Origin: Blastomyces gilchristii SLH14081
Lineage: Eukaryota; Ascomycota; Eurotiomycetes; Onygenales; Ajellomycetaceae
DNA length: 64,000 nucleotides
Direction of reading: 5' to 3'
NCBI RefSeq assembly: GCF_000003855.2
Contig: NW_003101679.1
Coordinates: forward strand, 814,417 to 878,416
Shown: piece by piece, positions 25,416-36,961 of the stretch
Position numbering within the stretch: the stretch's first letter is position 1
Layout: each line of letters starts with the position of its first letter
The notes under the pieces: model-generated
Database searches by the model: none
What the model was told of the DNA's origin: nothing
What the model saw: the letters and a program-made list of their open reading frames with translations, nothing else
Position numbers and translations under genes: made by a program

Positions 25416-28400
25416 ATGTACTCTTCTCGATCTGCTGTTCCGCTGACGGCCAACTCAAAGTCCGTTTTGCATGCGAAACCTGGCACTTTCGCTGCTGCTT
25501 TCCACTACACTGAAGACGAAACGCCCTCCCAGGACGACTCTCAGTACCACTCCACCAACGACCACTCCTATCACGAAGACATGGCAAGACATCATGGAAA
25601 CGATGGATATGTTACGAATAATAACAGGGGAGCTGAAGAAGGTACTGTCTACTTTTCGATGTTTTTTTGCACGTTTCGCTTGTATCAACCCTAGATTTAT
25701 TGCTTCTATTAACAGAGTCAAAACAAAAACAGTATATAACTCTCCAGGAGAATCTCAGCCTGCGCTATACGTTCGTGCTCTCTACAACTATACCGCGGAT
25801 GACCACACGAGTCTCAGCTTCCGCCAAGGTGACATTATACAGGTACTTAACCAGCTGGATACTGGATGGTGGGATGGCGTCATGGGCGATGTGCGCGGCT
25901 GGTTCCCGAGCAACTACTGTGCAGTTGTAACAGACCCTGATTCGATAGGATTGGGTGGTGGCCATTATGAACATGAAGGCGCTGACACCAGCGCTGAATC
26001 CGGCGCTGACGACTACGACGACGACGATGATGATTTGGACTCAGAAGGGAACCCCAAGGATGAGCCGTCAATCCTCCCCATCGAGGGAGCAAGAGGCTCG
26101 GAACATGAAGAAGCCGCCTTCTGGATTCCACAGGCCACTGCTGACGGGCGGCTATTCTATTTCAACACTTTGACTGGTCGAAGCACGGCAGAGCTCCCGT
26201 TGGAGTCACCCATGTCCGCTACAGACACTGGCCCACGCGATCGGACGAATATATTCGTTCCTGAACAGACCCGACCCCCGCCAGAGCTGATGGTTGGGGG
26301 GATTGATCGTGACGAGGATGATTATGATGGTTCCGGATCGGAGGCTGAAGGTGAATCGTTAATACGCTCGTCACACGACTCCGAGTCACGGCGCCGACGG
26401 TCGTTTATTTCAGACGGTGTTTCCCCTGCCACCTCGCTAGACTCAATAAATACAGAGCCCATAGGGAAACCATACTCTGAGTCCAAACACTCACGACAGT
26501 CACCCCATACCAGCAGCAACCAGTTGGCTCCCAATAATGGTATGATCTCTTCTGCCCAAGCTGCTCACTTTGACCGACTCTGCGCTCAATCTATCTCATC
26601 CACCATTCCTCGTCATTTCCTCGATGACCGCTTGTCTGCACCTCTTACTTGGAATAAGCTCGTTGGAAACATGCGCCAAGCGATCGATGCCTACAGGCGT
26701 GCGATTATGGAGGGCCATCGTGCACAGTACGTGAAACGTGCTGAGGATATTTCGGACCATCTCAGGATGCTACTTGCTGCAGGCTCTGACACAACTGATA
26801 ATCACTCCGGAAATCCTTCCATAATCTCCACAAACAAAGCATTGTATCCGCATTTCCGCGATATGATGTCCAAATTCTCGAAACTCGTCCTTTCGTCCCA
26901 TATCGCTGCAGCCGATTGGCGAGGGCCTGATTTCGGATGCCAAATGCCTGCAGGAAGCCGAAGGCGTCTTGCACGGTGTCTATGGCTACGTTGAAGTCGC
27001 AAAACAACAACGAGGCGACGATATTAATCGTCTGGTTCCTGGATTTGTACAGGGAAGCGCCTCGGGAGGCCATTGGCAGAATAACAATGTGGGAATTCGA
27101 AACTCTACTTCATTTTTCGACCACGCGAATCGAGAGTCAGGACTGGAGCCAGCTATGGTTCTTGATTCAAACATCGTTGATCGAATTGAAAGTCTGAAGG
27201 ATATGCTTACTGCAAGCGCCCGAAGATTGGAAGAGAAGCTATCTCTGTCCGAGAAGACCATAACTCCAAGAATACACCTGGCGATCGCGGATGCAGTTTG
27301 CGCTGCAGGGTCCAGAGTGGTCGAATGTTTCCAACCGTGGATATCGCTTGTGGAGTCTATTGATCTTGCTCCCCTCGAACGGAGCTCCCAGAATCCACAG
27401 CTCGTCGACTTCAGCCTCCAAAAGCAACGTGCATATGACGGTGTTGCCGATTTAGTCCTAAGTTGCCAGGCTGTTTCTGCGCCTTTGGCTGATGAATGGG
27501 CAGAATTGAGAGGTGATACTCTCGAAACTCGACTGGCCAGTGTTAGAGCGGTTTCCCGCCAGCTACAGAATTACATGACTCAGATCGGGTTCTCTCTCAC
27601 CCTGCTCCTCGAGCAAGCTCCTTCAGAAGCGCCTCCAGCTCGAGACATTGGTAGTGGTGGCGGCCCGTCAAACGTTCCCTCAGGGTCTATCGGAGTGCCC
27701 TCGTCTTATCCTCCAGCTGATAGGCAGCCGGTAAAGAGTCGAGCAAATATAGATAAAGCGCAGCGTTTCTTTGGTGATACCATCCCAACTGAACCAGCAG
27801 TGCCATGGTTTTTGAACATTGACCACGAATCAGAGGTTTTCTATGACAACAAGGGAGATGTACCGACGCTCAAGTGTGGCACTCTGGCCGGGTTGGTGGA
27901 ACATCTCACGCGCCACGACAAACTTGACACCTCCTTCAACGCGACTTTCCTACTCACATACCGCTCCTTCACAACCGCATCTGAGTTGTTCGAGATGCTG
28001 GTACATCGTTTCACCCTACAACCACCTTACGGACTGGATAAAGCAGATTTACAGACTTGGACTGAACAAAAGCAGGTCCCAATTCGGATTCGAGTGGTTA
28101 ATATCATGAAAAATTGGTTCGAGAATTACTGGATGGAACCCAATGATGACGTAAACATACGTCTCCTACAGCGGGTATACGCATTCGTCAAAGATTCGGT
28201 TGGCAAGACAAAGACGCCTGGCTCCCAGCAGCTTTTGAGCTTGATTGAACAGCGCATGCGTGGCCAAGACACCTCAGCGAAGAGGCTTGTCCCTACCATC
28301 AGCGGCAACGCACCGCCATCGATCCTTCCCAAGAATATGAAGAAGCTGAAGTTCCTGGACATTGATCCGATGGAATTCGCGAGACAGCTTACCATCATTG

Positions 28401-30242
28401 AATCCCGTCTCTATGCCAAGATCAAACCTACAGAATGCCTTAACAAGACATGGCAGAAGAAACTTGCACCCGACGAGCCTGATCCGGCAGCCAACGTAAA
28501 AGCGCTGATTCTTCATTCGAATCAATTGACTAATTGGGTCGCGGAAATGATATTGCATCAGCAGGATGTGAAGCGGAGAGTAGTTGTCATTAAGCACTTT
28601 GTCTTGATTGCAGAGGTATATACCCCGCCCTACCTTGAGAATCTTTTTTCATTTGTCTGTGATGTGAGTGAGCTTACGTTAACTAAAAAAACCAACCTTT
28701 AGAGATGTCGCTCAATGAACAACTACTCCACGTTAACGTCAATAATATCAGCCCTTGGCACAGCACCTATCCACCGACTGAGTCGCACGTGGGCCCAAGT
28801 TAGTGCCCGCATATCGGCAGTACTTGAGAATATGCGCAGGCTTATGGCCAGCACGAAAAATTTCGGGGAATATCGCGAGGCTCTACATCTTGCGAATCCT
28901 CCTTGTATTCCCTTCTTTGGTAAATTTTTACCCCTTTCATCAATCCTGTCGCTTGTTATCTGGTTTTTTTTGTGTGCCAGGCTTGGCTTTAGAAAGGCCC
29001 TTCTTCTGTTAACACCAAGTGATATAGGCGTTTACTTAACGGATCTTACGTTTATCGAAGACGGAATCCCATCTCTGACGCAATCGCATCTGATCAACTT
29101 CAACAAGCGAGCCAAGACAGCCGAAGTTATCCGCGACATCCAGCAGTATCAAAATGCGCCATACCCATTCCATCCCGTCCCAGAGCTCCAGGATTACGTG
29201 CTTAGCAATATGCAGGCAGCCGGCGACGTGCACGAAATGTACGAGCGCAGTCTCGAGATCGAGCCGAGAGAACGCGAAGATGAAAAAATAGCGAGGTATG
29301 GACGAATGAATGACGCTTCTGTTTTTGCACTTATGATTTCTACGTGAATATGGATGATATGTTTTTCTTTTTTTCTTTTTTCTTTTTTTCATTTTCATTT
29401 TTCATTTTCATTTTCATTTTTTCCCCGCTGGACCCTTGATTCTTACTATTTCACGATCCGATCTATCTCCTCCCCCGAATCCTTGTTCCCCCTGTCTGTC
29501 CCGAAACCCCTGTCATGGTCACATTGGGTCATTTCCCATCTTTGCCCTTAGTTTTCCTTCTTTTAGGTTCAGCCTTAGCCCGCCATCTTGGGTGGGCGGA
29601 GATATTGTTTTTTGGGGGGCTGGCTGGCACGTGCGCTAGTGCAGCAACCCCAGCCAATAACAAGCGAGTATCCCCAAAAACCCGGGTTAGGCAGCGTGGA
29701 AACCTTGTAAAGCAGCAGCAGCACACAATCCAATCCCCCCGCTCTCATCCAGCCGCCCTCCCCTCCCTCCCCTCCGTCCCCTCCGTCCCCTCCGTCCCCT
29801 CTCAACCATATAATGACTTTAAATGAGCGAATGAGAGTGACAAAGTCTAGAACGCACCCATTCTATTTCGCGCAAATTGGATAAAGTGGATTGGCTCCAA
29901 GTACGAAATGGAGGGGAGATTTATCCCTCCCTTTATATATTTTGTGTTATGCGCGATGTCCAGTGTTTGTGCTTGAAAGAAACCAAGGCGCCAAGCCTGG
30001 AATAATTATCTCTTGCAATTCATACCTAACCTACCTTCTTACTCTGACATTTTTTGGTTCCATTTACTTCGTTGCCGTTTCCTTGGCTTTCCCTTTTTTT
30101 TCCCCTTCTCCCCTCTTCCTTTGCTTTGGACATTCATTCTCTCCTATTTGCAAAATGACCGAATTCCTGCTGACTCATAACCCTCTTCGTTTCTTTTGCT
30201 TTTTTCGCGCGTAGATTGCTTTCGGAATCGGGCTTCTTGTAG
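25416..30242 (+). CDS. CDC25: Ras guanine-nucleotide exchange factor, Cdc25 type (one-base frameshift)
   Basis: Exons: 25416-25641, 25733-28615 (25717 is an alternative acceptor), 28703-28919, 29028-29295 and 30215-30242. The protein would be about 1206 residues. Its domains in order are an SH3 domain (about 85-140, with ALYNYTADD and GWFPSNY), a WW-like segment near 203-230, a RasGEF N-terminal module (about 785-920) and the catalytic Cdc25 domain (about 950-1190, with STKNF and PPCIPFFG). It loads Ras with GTP at the membrane, upstream of cAMP/MAPK signalling. The exon sum is 3622 bases, one more than a multiple of three. The frame shifts at about 26929-26936, where one extra base breaks a run joining HIAAADW to AKCLQEAEGV. 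The last exon, ending SESGFL, restores the usual C-terminus after a 919-bp intron. Family call is firm; whether the allele is functional is unknown. Confidence 0.85.
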
Positions 30243-31948
30243 CCTCCATCTACCTAAACGCTTCCAAGCGCAGGGGCCCTAGGGCGCGGCGCCCCGCCGC
30301 CACCCCCGCTCCCATGGCACCATCAACTCCCCAGCCCTTGCTTGGCCTACTCGCTTTCTCTTGACTACGACTACCTCTAGACCCGATGTTGATGGTGATG
30401 GATGGTAGGCGGGGCGGGCCGAAAGAAATCTAGTTGCATCGCCCGTTTTCAGCCCTCTACTTGGCAGCCCGTGCCGCCACTCACAGTTACTCCAGACGTC
30501 CACGCATCGAGTCGTAGTAGCTGTCATTTTGCTTCCGCCGTCTAACGCTAAAGCTCTGGTGGCGCTTCCCATTCAGGTCAACTTCATCCAACATACTCTT
30601 TACACTGGATGAGCGAGAGGATCAGCCACCCCTTTCGTCACGTTGGCTTCGTGCTAGGGAACTCGAAATGGGATCCACCCATCCATTCCTCCCTCGCGGG
30701 CATATTTCATCTCTCGCCCGCTCTTGGGGGAAATAGATGTGCCTGATGATGGCGGTCCGTCTTTCTGATTCCGCTCTATGTATCCGTCTGTTTCGAACGA
30801 GTTTCCGCAAACCAGTTCACCCAGGCTCGTCGGCGGCCCTTCAAGTGACTTATATACTATACTGAGTATTCATTGAGGCTGAGGAGGGCCATACCAAGAG
30901 ATCTTGGGCATCAAACACCATCCGGTGCTGTTTGTCAATATTGATAGCAGAAGAGCAACGCACAAAACAATTATCACTTCGATTGAAATTAATCAGTGCG
31001 AGAAAATGGATAGGAGTCTGTGACCACTGGCTCCTACCAGTTAGTGTGATTCTTCGGGAGATGGTGTCCTGTCTCGTCTCGATCGATGGCGTATGAGAGG
31101 CGGCGGAATCGGATGAAAAGAGGACCATCACGAGCTATGATTTTGCTCGGATCATGAAACTGTATGTCCGTGTTCCGTGACAGCCCCACGGGACGGGACG
31201 GGATGGGATGAGTTGAGGGCGTGAAGTTAACTCAGCGACGGATGGGTCAGGACTATCCCCGCCGCCCGTTGTACATTCTGCATACCACATGCATATGCAG
31301 GTGTTGAGGGACGACAGCTACCTTCTGCTGTCAACGTTATTATGGCGTCGTTCCGCAGTTCATCTCGCACGGGGGATCCATACAGTCATCTTCGAATCCC
31401 CCACTTCTGCCATTTTTCCCTTTCGCATCTTGTTAATGGATAATAATATCATATTCCATTCCGTGCAGTTTCCTTCTCCTTTTTGCTCGGGGCCTTTTTA
31501 CCCGCTGGTCGGCATTATGCACTACGGAGGGGTATCTTATCTCTTAATGGAAGCTGTTTTTTCGATTTGTTTTTTGAGCATATATATTTTTGTTCCTGGA
31601 ATTGATAGAGAGGTCTTTGTCTGTCTGTCTGGTTGTCTGCCTGGTTGTCTGTCATGCATGTTTGTAAACTGTTATAACTCTTGCTCGTGTTTGTTTAAGG
31701 GTGGAACGGCTTTTCTTTATATCGTTTCTATTTCTCATATATTTATCTCATGTCTTGGTTTGTGCAATGCTCCGTTTCCTCTCTTTCTTCTTGTTGCTAT
31801 GCTCTATACAAGCCCAGTTTACATGCTGTGCTATGCTATGATATGATATGACATGAAATGATATCTCTCTACACATACATCCCTTCATGTGTTCCTGTTT
31901 CCGTTTCTTGTTTATTTCATTCCTTGATTGCACTTCATAGGGTGCAGT

Positions 31949-31966
31949 GGGGGGGGGGGGGGGGGG
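31949..31966 (+). repeat. poly-G run (18)
   Basis: Uninterrupted run of 18 G in the intergenic region. Confidence 0.9.
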
Positions 31967-33251
31967 TATTAAATGATTTTTGGGAGAAAACCCCGAATAT
32001 TAAAAAGGTTGACAGAGACAAAGAAACCCAGCTCTTTTCCAGTGCAGGGTGCGTTGTTCCTTTTGGCTAGGCAGTTAAGTTACTACTTTCCTTCTAGAAT
32101 CACGAACTACTTTCTTACCTGCATGGGGTGGGGGGATGATAAGATGACGACGGATGACAGTTCGCCATGTTTCTCTTGACGGCCTTGCTCTGTCAGCCCT
32201 ACCTACATACATACTATCAATACATCTAAATGTTATATACCAACCATGCCCTAACGGATATGGATGGGCAAAGGTGGGATGGAAATCTCGACACGAAAAA
32301 GCGGCTGGGAAACGATATTAACGAAACGAGGCTGTAGGGGCAGCCTGTGTTCATACACACACACGAGCACACACATATACGAGAGTAGAGATGAGGGATG
32401 ACAGGCAGACAGGTGGAATGGAAGTGGGTTTCATTGATTCGGAGTGGATGGATATGGGCGGTTTTCTGACTTCGTCTTTTTTTTAATTTTTTTTTATTCT
32501 TTATCTTATTTTTTTAATATTTTTTTAATATTTAATCTCATCTGATGTTAATAATGAATATGTAATCCCATCCCTTCCCCTCCCCCTCATCCCCCCCCAT
32601 CCCATCGCAATCCTCCTCCTACCCTACAAACACACCCCAGTCTACCTCGCCCAGGAACCTACCCCAGTACATCATTTCTTAAATGCTACCTACTGTCCCT
32701 GAACCCTGAACCCTGCACGTATAACATCGGATATTATCATTAGCGGATCTCCGCTCGTATCCTATCCGGCCGAACGGCCTTCTTTTTACTGTTGGGAACC
32801 AGGTCCTAGCCACGCTTGGGCTAGCTGGGGATAGATGTGTCTAGGGCGCAGTAGCGTCTGATTTCCCCGGTCGATCCACCGCCCGCCGGCATATGCGTCG
32901 CTGCGGTGGACATCCGGCGTAGTTACCAAGTTACCATGCCTTGACGGTTTCTTCGTCTTCGTCTGTGATTTGTTTGGGCGAGGAGCTGCTTTTGGGTGGT
33001 GGTGGTGGGATCGTTTGGCGGCTTACTCCGTAATGTTGCGGATGGGATGGGGAAGAAGGCCTAGAGCTCTGATCTCGTTAGTGCGGTTCTATCCCGTGAA
33101 ATTAGGTCGTGCAAGGAAGTGTATGTATGTACTACTGTAACATGCATGTATTCCCCTGCTGAAGGTCTGAGCCTGTGATCTAGGAAGGTGGGCAGGTGAG
33201 GTGGATAAAATGCCAGGAACTATTATTGGGCATCTCAAACTCGCTATTCAA

Positions 33252-34184
33252 CTATTTATACAGAGGAGGAGCTATAATTTGCCGCTGCACATCTGCGCTC
33301 TCGCCGTCTTCAAGGAGGTGATGTTGAGAATGGGCGTCTGGCATGTTGACAGGAACCGAGTCCCTGTCGCTGATTTTAGAAGTCTGGACCTGTGCAATCA
33401 GCTCAAGGTTGGAGGCGATCCACGAGGTTGTTACCCCGCTTGGGTGATGATATATCCTCTTGTAAGGCATGGTTTCCAGCCATCTCCGCCTCCTCTGTGG
33501 AAGGGAAGGGTGTTTCCAACTCAACATGGGCAAAGCATCTTCTATCGGTTGTCGGGCGTTGGGGATTAGGTGAACGATGTGGAGTAGCTGATATTTAAGC
33601 GTACTTGTCGCAAAACTCACTGGTGAAATATACCCTGCGAGAGAAATAGCCGCTGTGTCACATTTTCCTTCAAGATTGTCTAGATGGGTCTGGGTGGATG
33701 GGAGAGGGTGAGCGCGCTGAATAGCCATTCAACGCTTCCGCCCTGAGATGTTGTACTGTAATATTGAACTCTAACATCCCCCCATGAAGAAAAGAAGCTG
33801 CACGCTCTACCTACGTTGTTTGGCCATTGTGCAATTCTTGCCACTTGGTATTTTAGCACCACAGCGCTTCGATATCTGCCTCATCACATCCGTTCGCATT
33901 CGTCTGCTCAACTTCGTCTAGAGCCCACCGCATACGTCCCTCCGATGAAGCAATGAAGCAGAACACAGCGGCGGGGTAGTGCGTGCTGGGGAGCATAGCA
34001 TAAGTTGATGAACACTTTCGTTGGTCCTGAGGGTGAGATCACTGTCCTTCCCAACCTTTGACATCAGGTATCGAAAACGGCTGGGTCGAAAGCGTTCACA
34101 GCCAGTTTCACCGACCATACGCTCGCGCCGGGAATAGCTATATCTGAGATGTATGATGCGTGCTGCCAGGAATCCGGGGTGCAA
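33252..34184 (-). other. possible gene relic
   Basis: Three minus-strand open frames (33918-34184, 33680-33862 and 33252-33728) sit in DNA of balanced composition, unlike the low-complexity surroundings. They have fairly protein-like residue use, for example a YLMSKVGKDSDLTL segment. No family is recognised, no convincing splice signals join them, and the opposite strand is also open at 33201-33569. This could be a decayed gene or chance. Confidence 0.2.
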
Positions 34185-34552
34185 GAGATTGTGAAAAAGG
34201 AAATTATGTGTGTATCGAAAAAAAAGATTCGTGATAATTATTATTTAAGATAGGGTAGAAGCCGCAATTGGGCTCATCCCGGAATTGATAGGGGCGCAAT
34301 GGTGGTAGCTCCTATGCATATCGTTAATAGCACCAGAAGAACTCCGCCATACAATTTAAAACCAAGCACAAACAAAACATGATGGGTATTGCATGCGTCG
34401 TCATGAATCATCCCAGCAAACCCGGGGTACGCAACTCACATGTAGTCCGTATCTACCCCTCCTTCATTCGTCCGTTCCCGAATCAATAAGAAAACAACAA
34501 GTAGACCATACCAGAAACGGGAAAAAAGAGGAAGGGAAAAAGAAAAAGCCTC

Positions 34553-35509
34553 TCACTTTCCCAACGCCAAAAACAGGCGATCTCCAACATCACCTACACC
34601 AGGCTTAATCATCCCCTTCGCGTCCAACCCTGGATCAACAGCGCCCAAAAAAATATCCACCCCTTCCGGCCATTCCTCCGCTGCCCGCTTTGCTCCGTCT
34701 GCACTCGCCAACACACTAAGAACCAATACCTTCGCGACCCCCCATTCCTTCAAAGTCTGAATCGCAGCCGCACAGGTGCCTCCTGTCGCGATTATCGGAT
34801 CAACAATGATGGCAAGAGTAGCAGCGGAGGTATTCTTTTGCGCGTCTTCAGGAGAGGGCTGGAAGGGGAGGTTATTGTAGTATTCGACGGGGTGGAGGGT
34901 TGTTCGCTCGCGGAAGAGTCCCAGATGGTGTACAGCGACGGGTGAGGGGAGGAGATCTTGGATTGCTAGGTGTGTGGAGAATTGTTAGATTGGTGGATCT
35001 TTGGGGACATATGACTGGGCTGAAGGATTTTAAAAGGAAGAGGACGCGATTAAGGAAAGGGGATTTGACACACCCTGAACCATCCCCAGGCCTGATCTGA
35101 GAATTGGGACAAGCGCGATCTTCTCCGGGGTGATGGTTTCTACTGGATATTCATATCCAAGAGGCGTTTTCCCCTAGAACATTTATGACATCAGTATTGG
35201 GAGAAAGGGAATAAGATACATTGTTCTCCCATCTCATCTATTTCCTTTGCTTTGCTCCTGCTCTCCTTGTTCCATCTCACCGCTCTCATTTAGATAAGGT
35301 AGTCTCGGGAGGGAGTAAATGCTCACCGTACCACTCGAAACGACTTGCAAGCTGGTACCCAAGGCCTCACAACCAAGTATCATAGCAATATCATTTATTA
35401 ACCTGTTCGTGTCCTTAGAGCCCGTGTTGATCGAGCGCAGCTGAGAGAGCTTCGCACGCAGACAAGGGTGCTGGGAAACACGTATGTTACTGGGGAGCGG
35501 GGACGCCAT
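34553..35509 (-). CDS. FUR1: uracil phosphoribosyltransferase
   Basis: Three exons (35327-35509, 35074-35173 and 34553-34965) give 231 residues, normal for eukaryotic UPRT. Both introns are GT-AG (153 and 108 bp). The N-terminus carries HPCLRAKLSQLRS, and the middle carries PVETITPEKIALVPILRSGL. The PRPP-binding loop is VDPIIATGGT (about 148-157), and the uracil-binding loop near the C-terminus is PGVGDVGDR. The enzyme makes UMP from uracil and PRPP in the cytosol (pyrimidine salvage) and is the step that converts 5-fluorouracil to its nucleotide. The start ATG immediately precedes ASPLPSNIRVSQHP, as is usual in the family. It is divergent from the fluoride exporter gene across a 1.45-kb spacer that includes an AT-rich CpG-free island. 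Confidence 0.95.
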
Positions 35510-36961
35510 GATTTAAATTTATTTTTTTTAATTTTTTTATTTTCCGCAGCCCTTGGGAAATATGGCAACAAATGGTACTTATGAGCTTGAGCGACGATTC
35601 ATTGACTCTTGCAGAAAATATAAGGAGAGCGAGAAGTGAGGGGTTCCGACGCGGCAATGTGATGCTTGGAATGATGTAGTTAGATACATACAATACATAG
35701 TTACATCAGATGCTTATCTTATCGCGCAGAGCTCTGTAAAGTACGGTATCAGGCCGGAGACAGAGCCGTCATTTGCCCACACAAGCTACATTTATCCTTG
35801 AAAAGCGGGTATCAGCTCCGCTTTCGTGTACCGAATATTACCGTTAGCTCAGTCACGTGGTATACTAGGTTAATTTTTTCAATATCAAACCTTATCTCAG
35901 CAAGCTCAGACGCTTCTCCAGATATTGCTATTTTAACACTGGATTGATGATTATGTCATGAGCTAACCTCAAATAAGTAACAAGCTAACTCAAATAGTAA
36001 AATCAGGTCATGTGAGTGATAATATCTAAACAGTTTCTGATTATTAGTAACACAGGAATGATTTACTCAGTATCCTGAGTATGAAAGAGAATTTCAACTT
36101 AACTTCATAGATTCATCATTTCTGTATCATCTTGAAATCTTAGAATAACAATGTTCTTGTAATGTATCTGATTTTTATATTCATATCTCAAGTTCTTAGA
36201 ATAGAAGTATCATCTCAAAGTTGACTAGTGTGTTTTTAAACACAGGAATTTTAATCCAATTTCTCATATAAAAAAAAGCTCTTAGAAATTCTGAGATCAA
36301 AAAATATGATCATTTTCAAGAGTATACATCTATCTTAAATATAGATTTTTTTGAAATATTAAAGAAATATTTATATTCTTCTTCTCTTTAGCTATAAGCT
36401 AAGATGATTTTCAAATCTCAAAGATATGTGAATATATAGTAATAGAAAGTCAAAGTTGAAGAATCTGAAAAATCCTTGTAAATCTTGGGAATCTTCATTG
36501 AAGATGGAACTGTTTCTTCTCAGACCCTCTGGCGAGGATTGCTCTGAGCACATGACTTGTATCAAAAGTAGGTTAGTGTCATGCCGGATTAGTCTGCAAC
36601 CTGTTCAAACCGAGCCAGAGGTCTGAGCCCGCTGAGATAAATCAAACCTCCAACCTGGGCAGATGTCATGATGTCATCTATACCTGACATTAATGCAGTT
36701 CTCCATGAAAAGTTTTACAGAGAGAAGCCTACGCCGTGCGAAATGGCGTAGCAGTTGGCGTGCGCTCAGGTTTTAGACAATAAGGTAATATTCCTCGTGA
36801 TTGTCAGAAGTTCGGTTTGCTAATCAAGTCGGGGTTCGCCGAGTCATTTCTATACTTCCATCCAACTACACTTTTATTGATCGCGCTAATGCGTATACAT
36901 AGAAAGTTCTGAAGTGAGAAATAATTTGTCAATTTTGATATACATATGATATACTTCAAGC
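35510..36961. other. divergent spacer between UPRT and FEX genes
   Basis: Both genes point away from this spacer, so their promoters must lie in it. Near UPRT (35510-35545) it is T-rich. Its centre is the CpG-free AT-rich island described separately. A more GC-rich patch (about 36530-36780) near FEX contains short direct repeats (GATGTCATGATGTCAT) and no gene. Confidence 0.5.
35913..36532. repeat. CpG-free AT-rich island
   Basis: In these 620 bases I find no CpG at all, while flanking CpGs sit at 35911 and 36533. The block is AT-rich with frequent TCATA/TCTTAGA-like words. It is consistent with an ancient repeat eroded by mutation of methylated or RIP-targeted cytosines. No coding remnant or terminal repeats can be recognised. 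Confidence 0.55.

Larger units (their letters stand above)
30243..34552. other. intergenic region between Ras-GEF and uracil phosphoribosyltransferase
   Basis: No secure gene is seen. From about 31400 to 31950 the plus strand is T/C-rich and could include transcribed 3' sequence. A G18 run lies at 31949-31966. TTTTTTAATATT-like AT-rich repeats lie at 32475-32535, and a TACGGAGTA-motif copy at about 33023. The 185-codon open frame at 31289-31846 (plus) is Phe/Leu/Cys-rich and fits T-rich DNA rather than a gene. Weak coding-like fragments at 33.2-34.2 kb are listed separately. Confidence 0.5.

Noticed and set aside
29297..29347. Unspliced C-terminus of the Ras-GEF
   Set aside because: The donor GTATGG at 29296 and the distal exon giving SESGFL fit fungal Cdc25 proteins better.
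31289..31846. 185-codon open frame, apparently membrane-like
   Set aside because: The hydrophobic content is explained by T-rich DNA; no family motif, no splice signals and no conserved pattern.
35826..35870. TAGCTCAG-like box suggesting a tRNA
   Set aside because: No matching B box or acceptor stem follows at the right distance.
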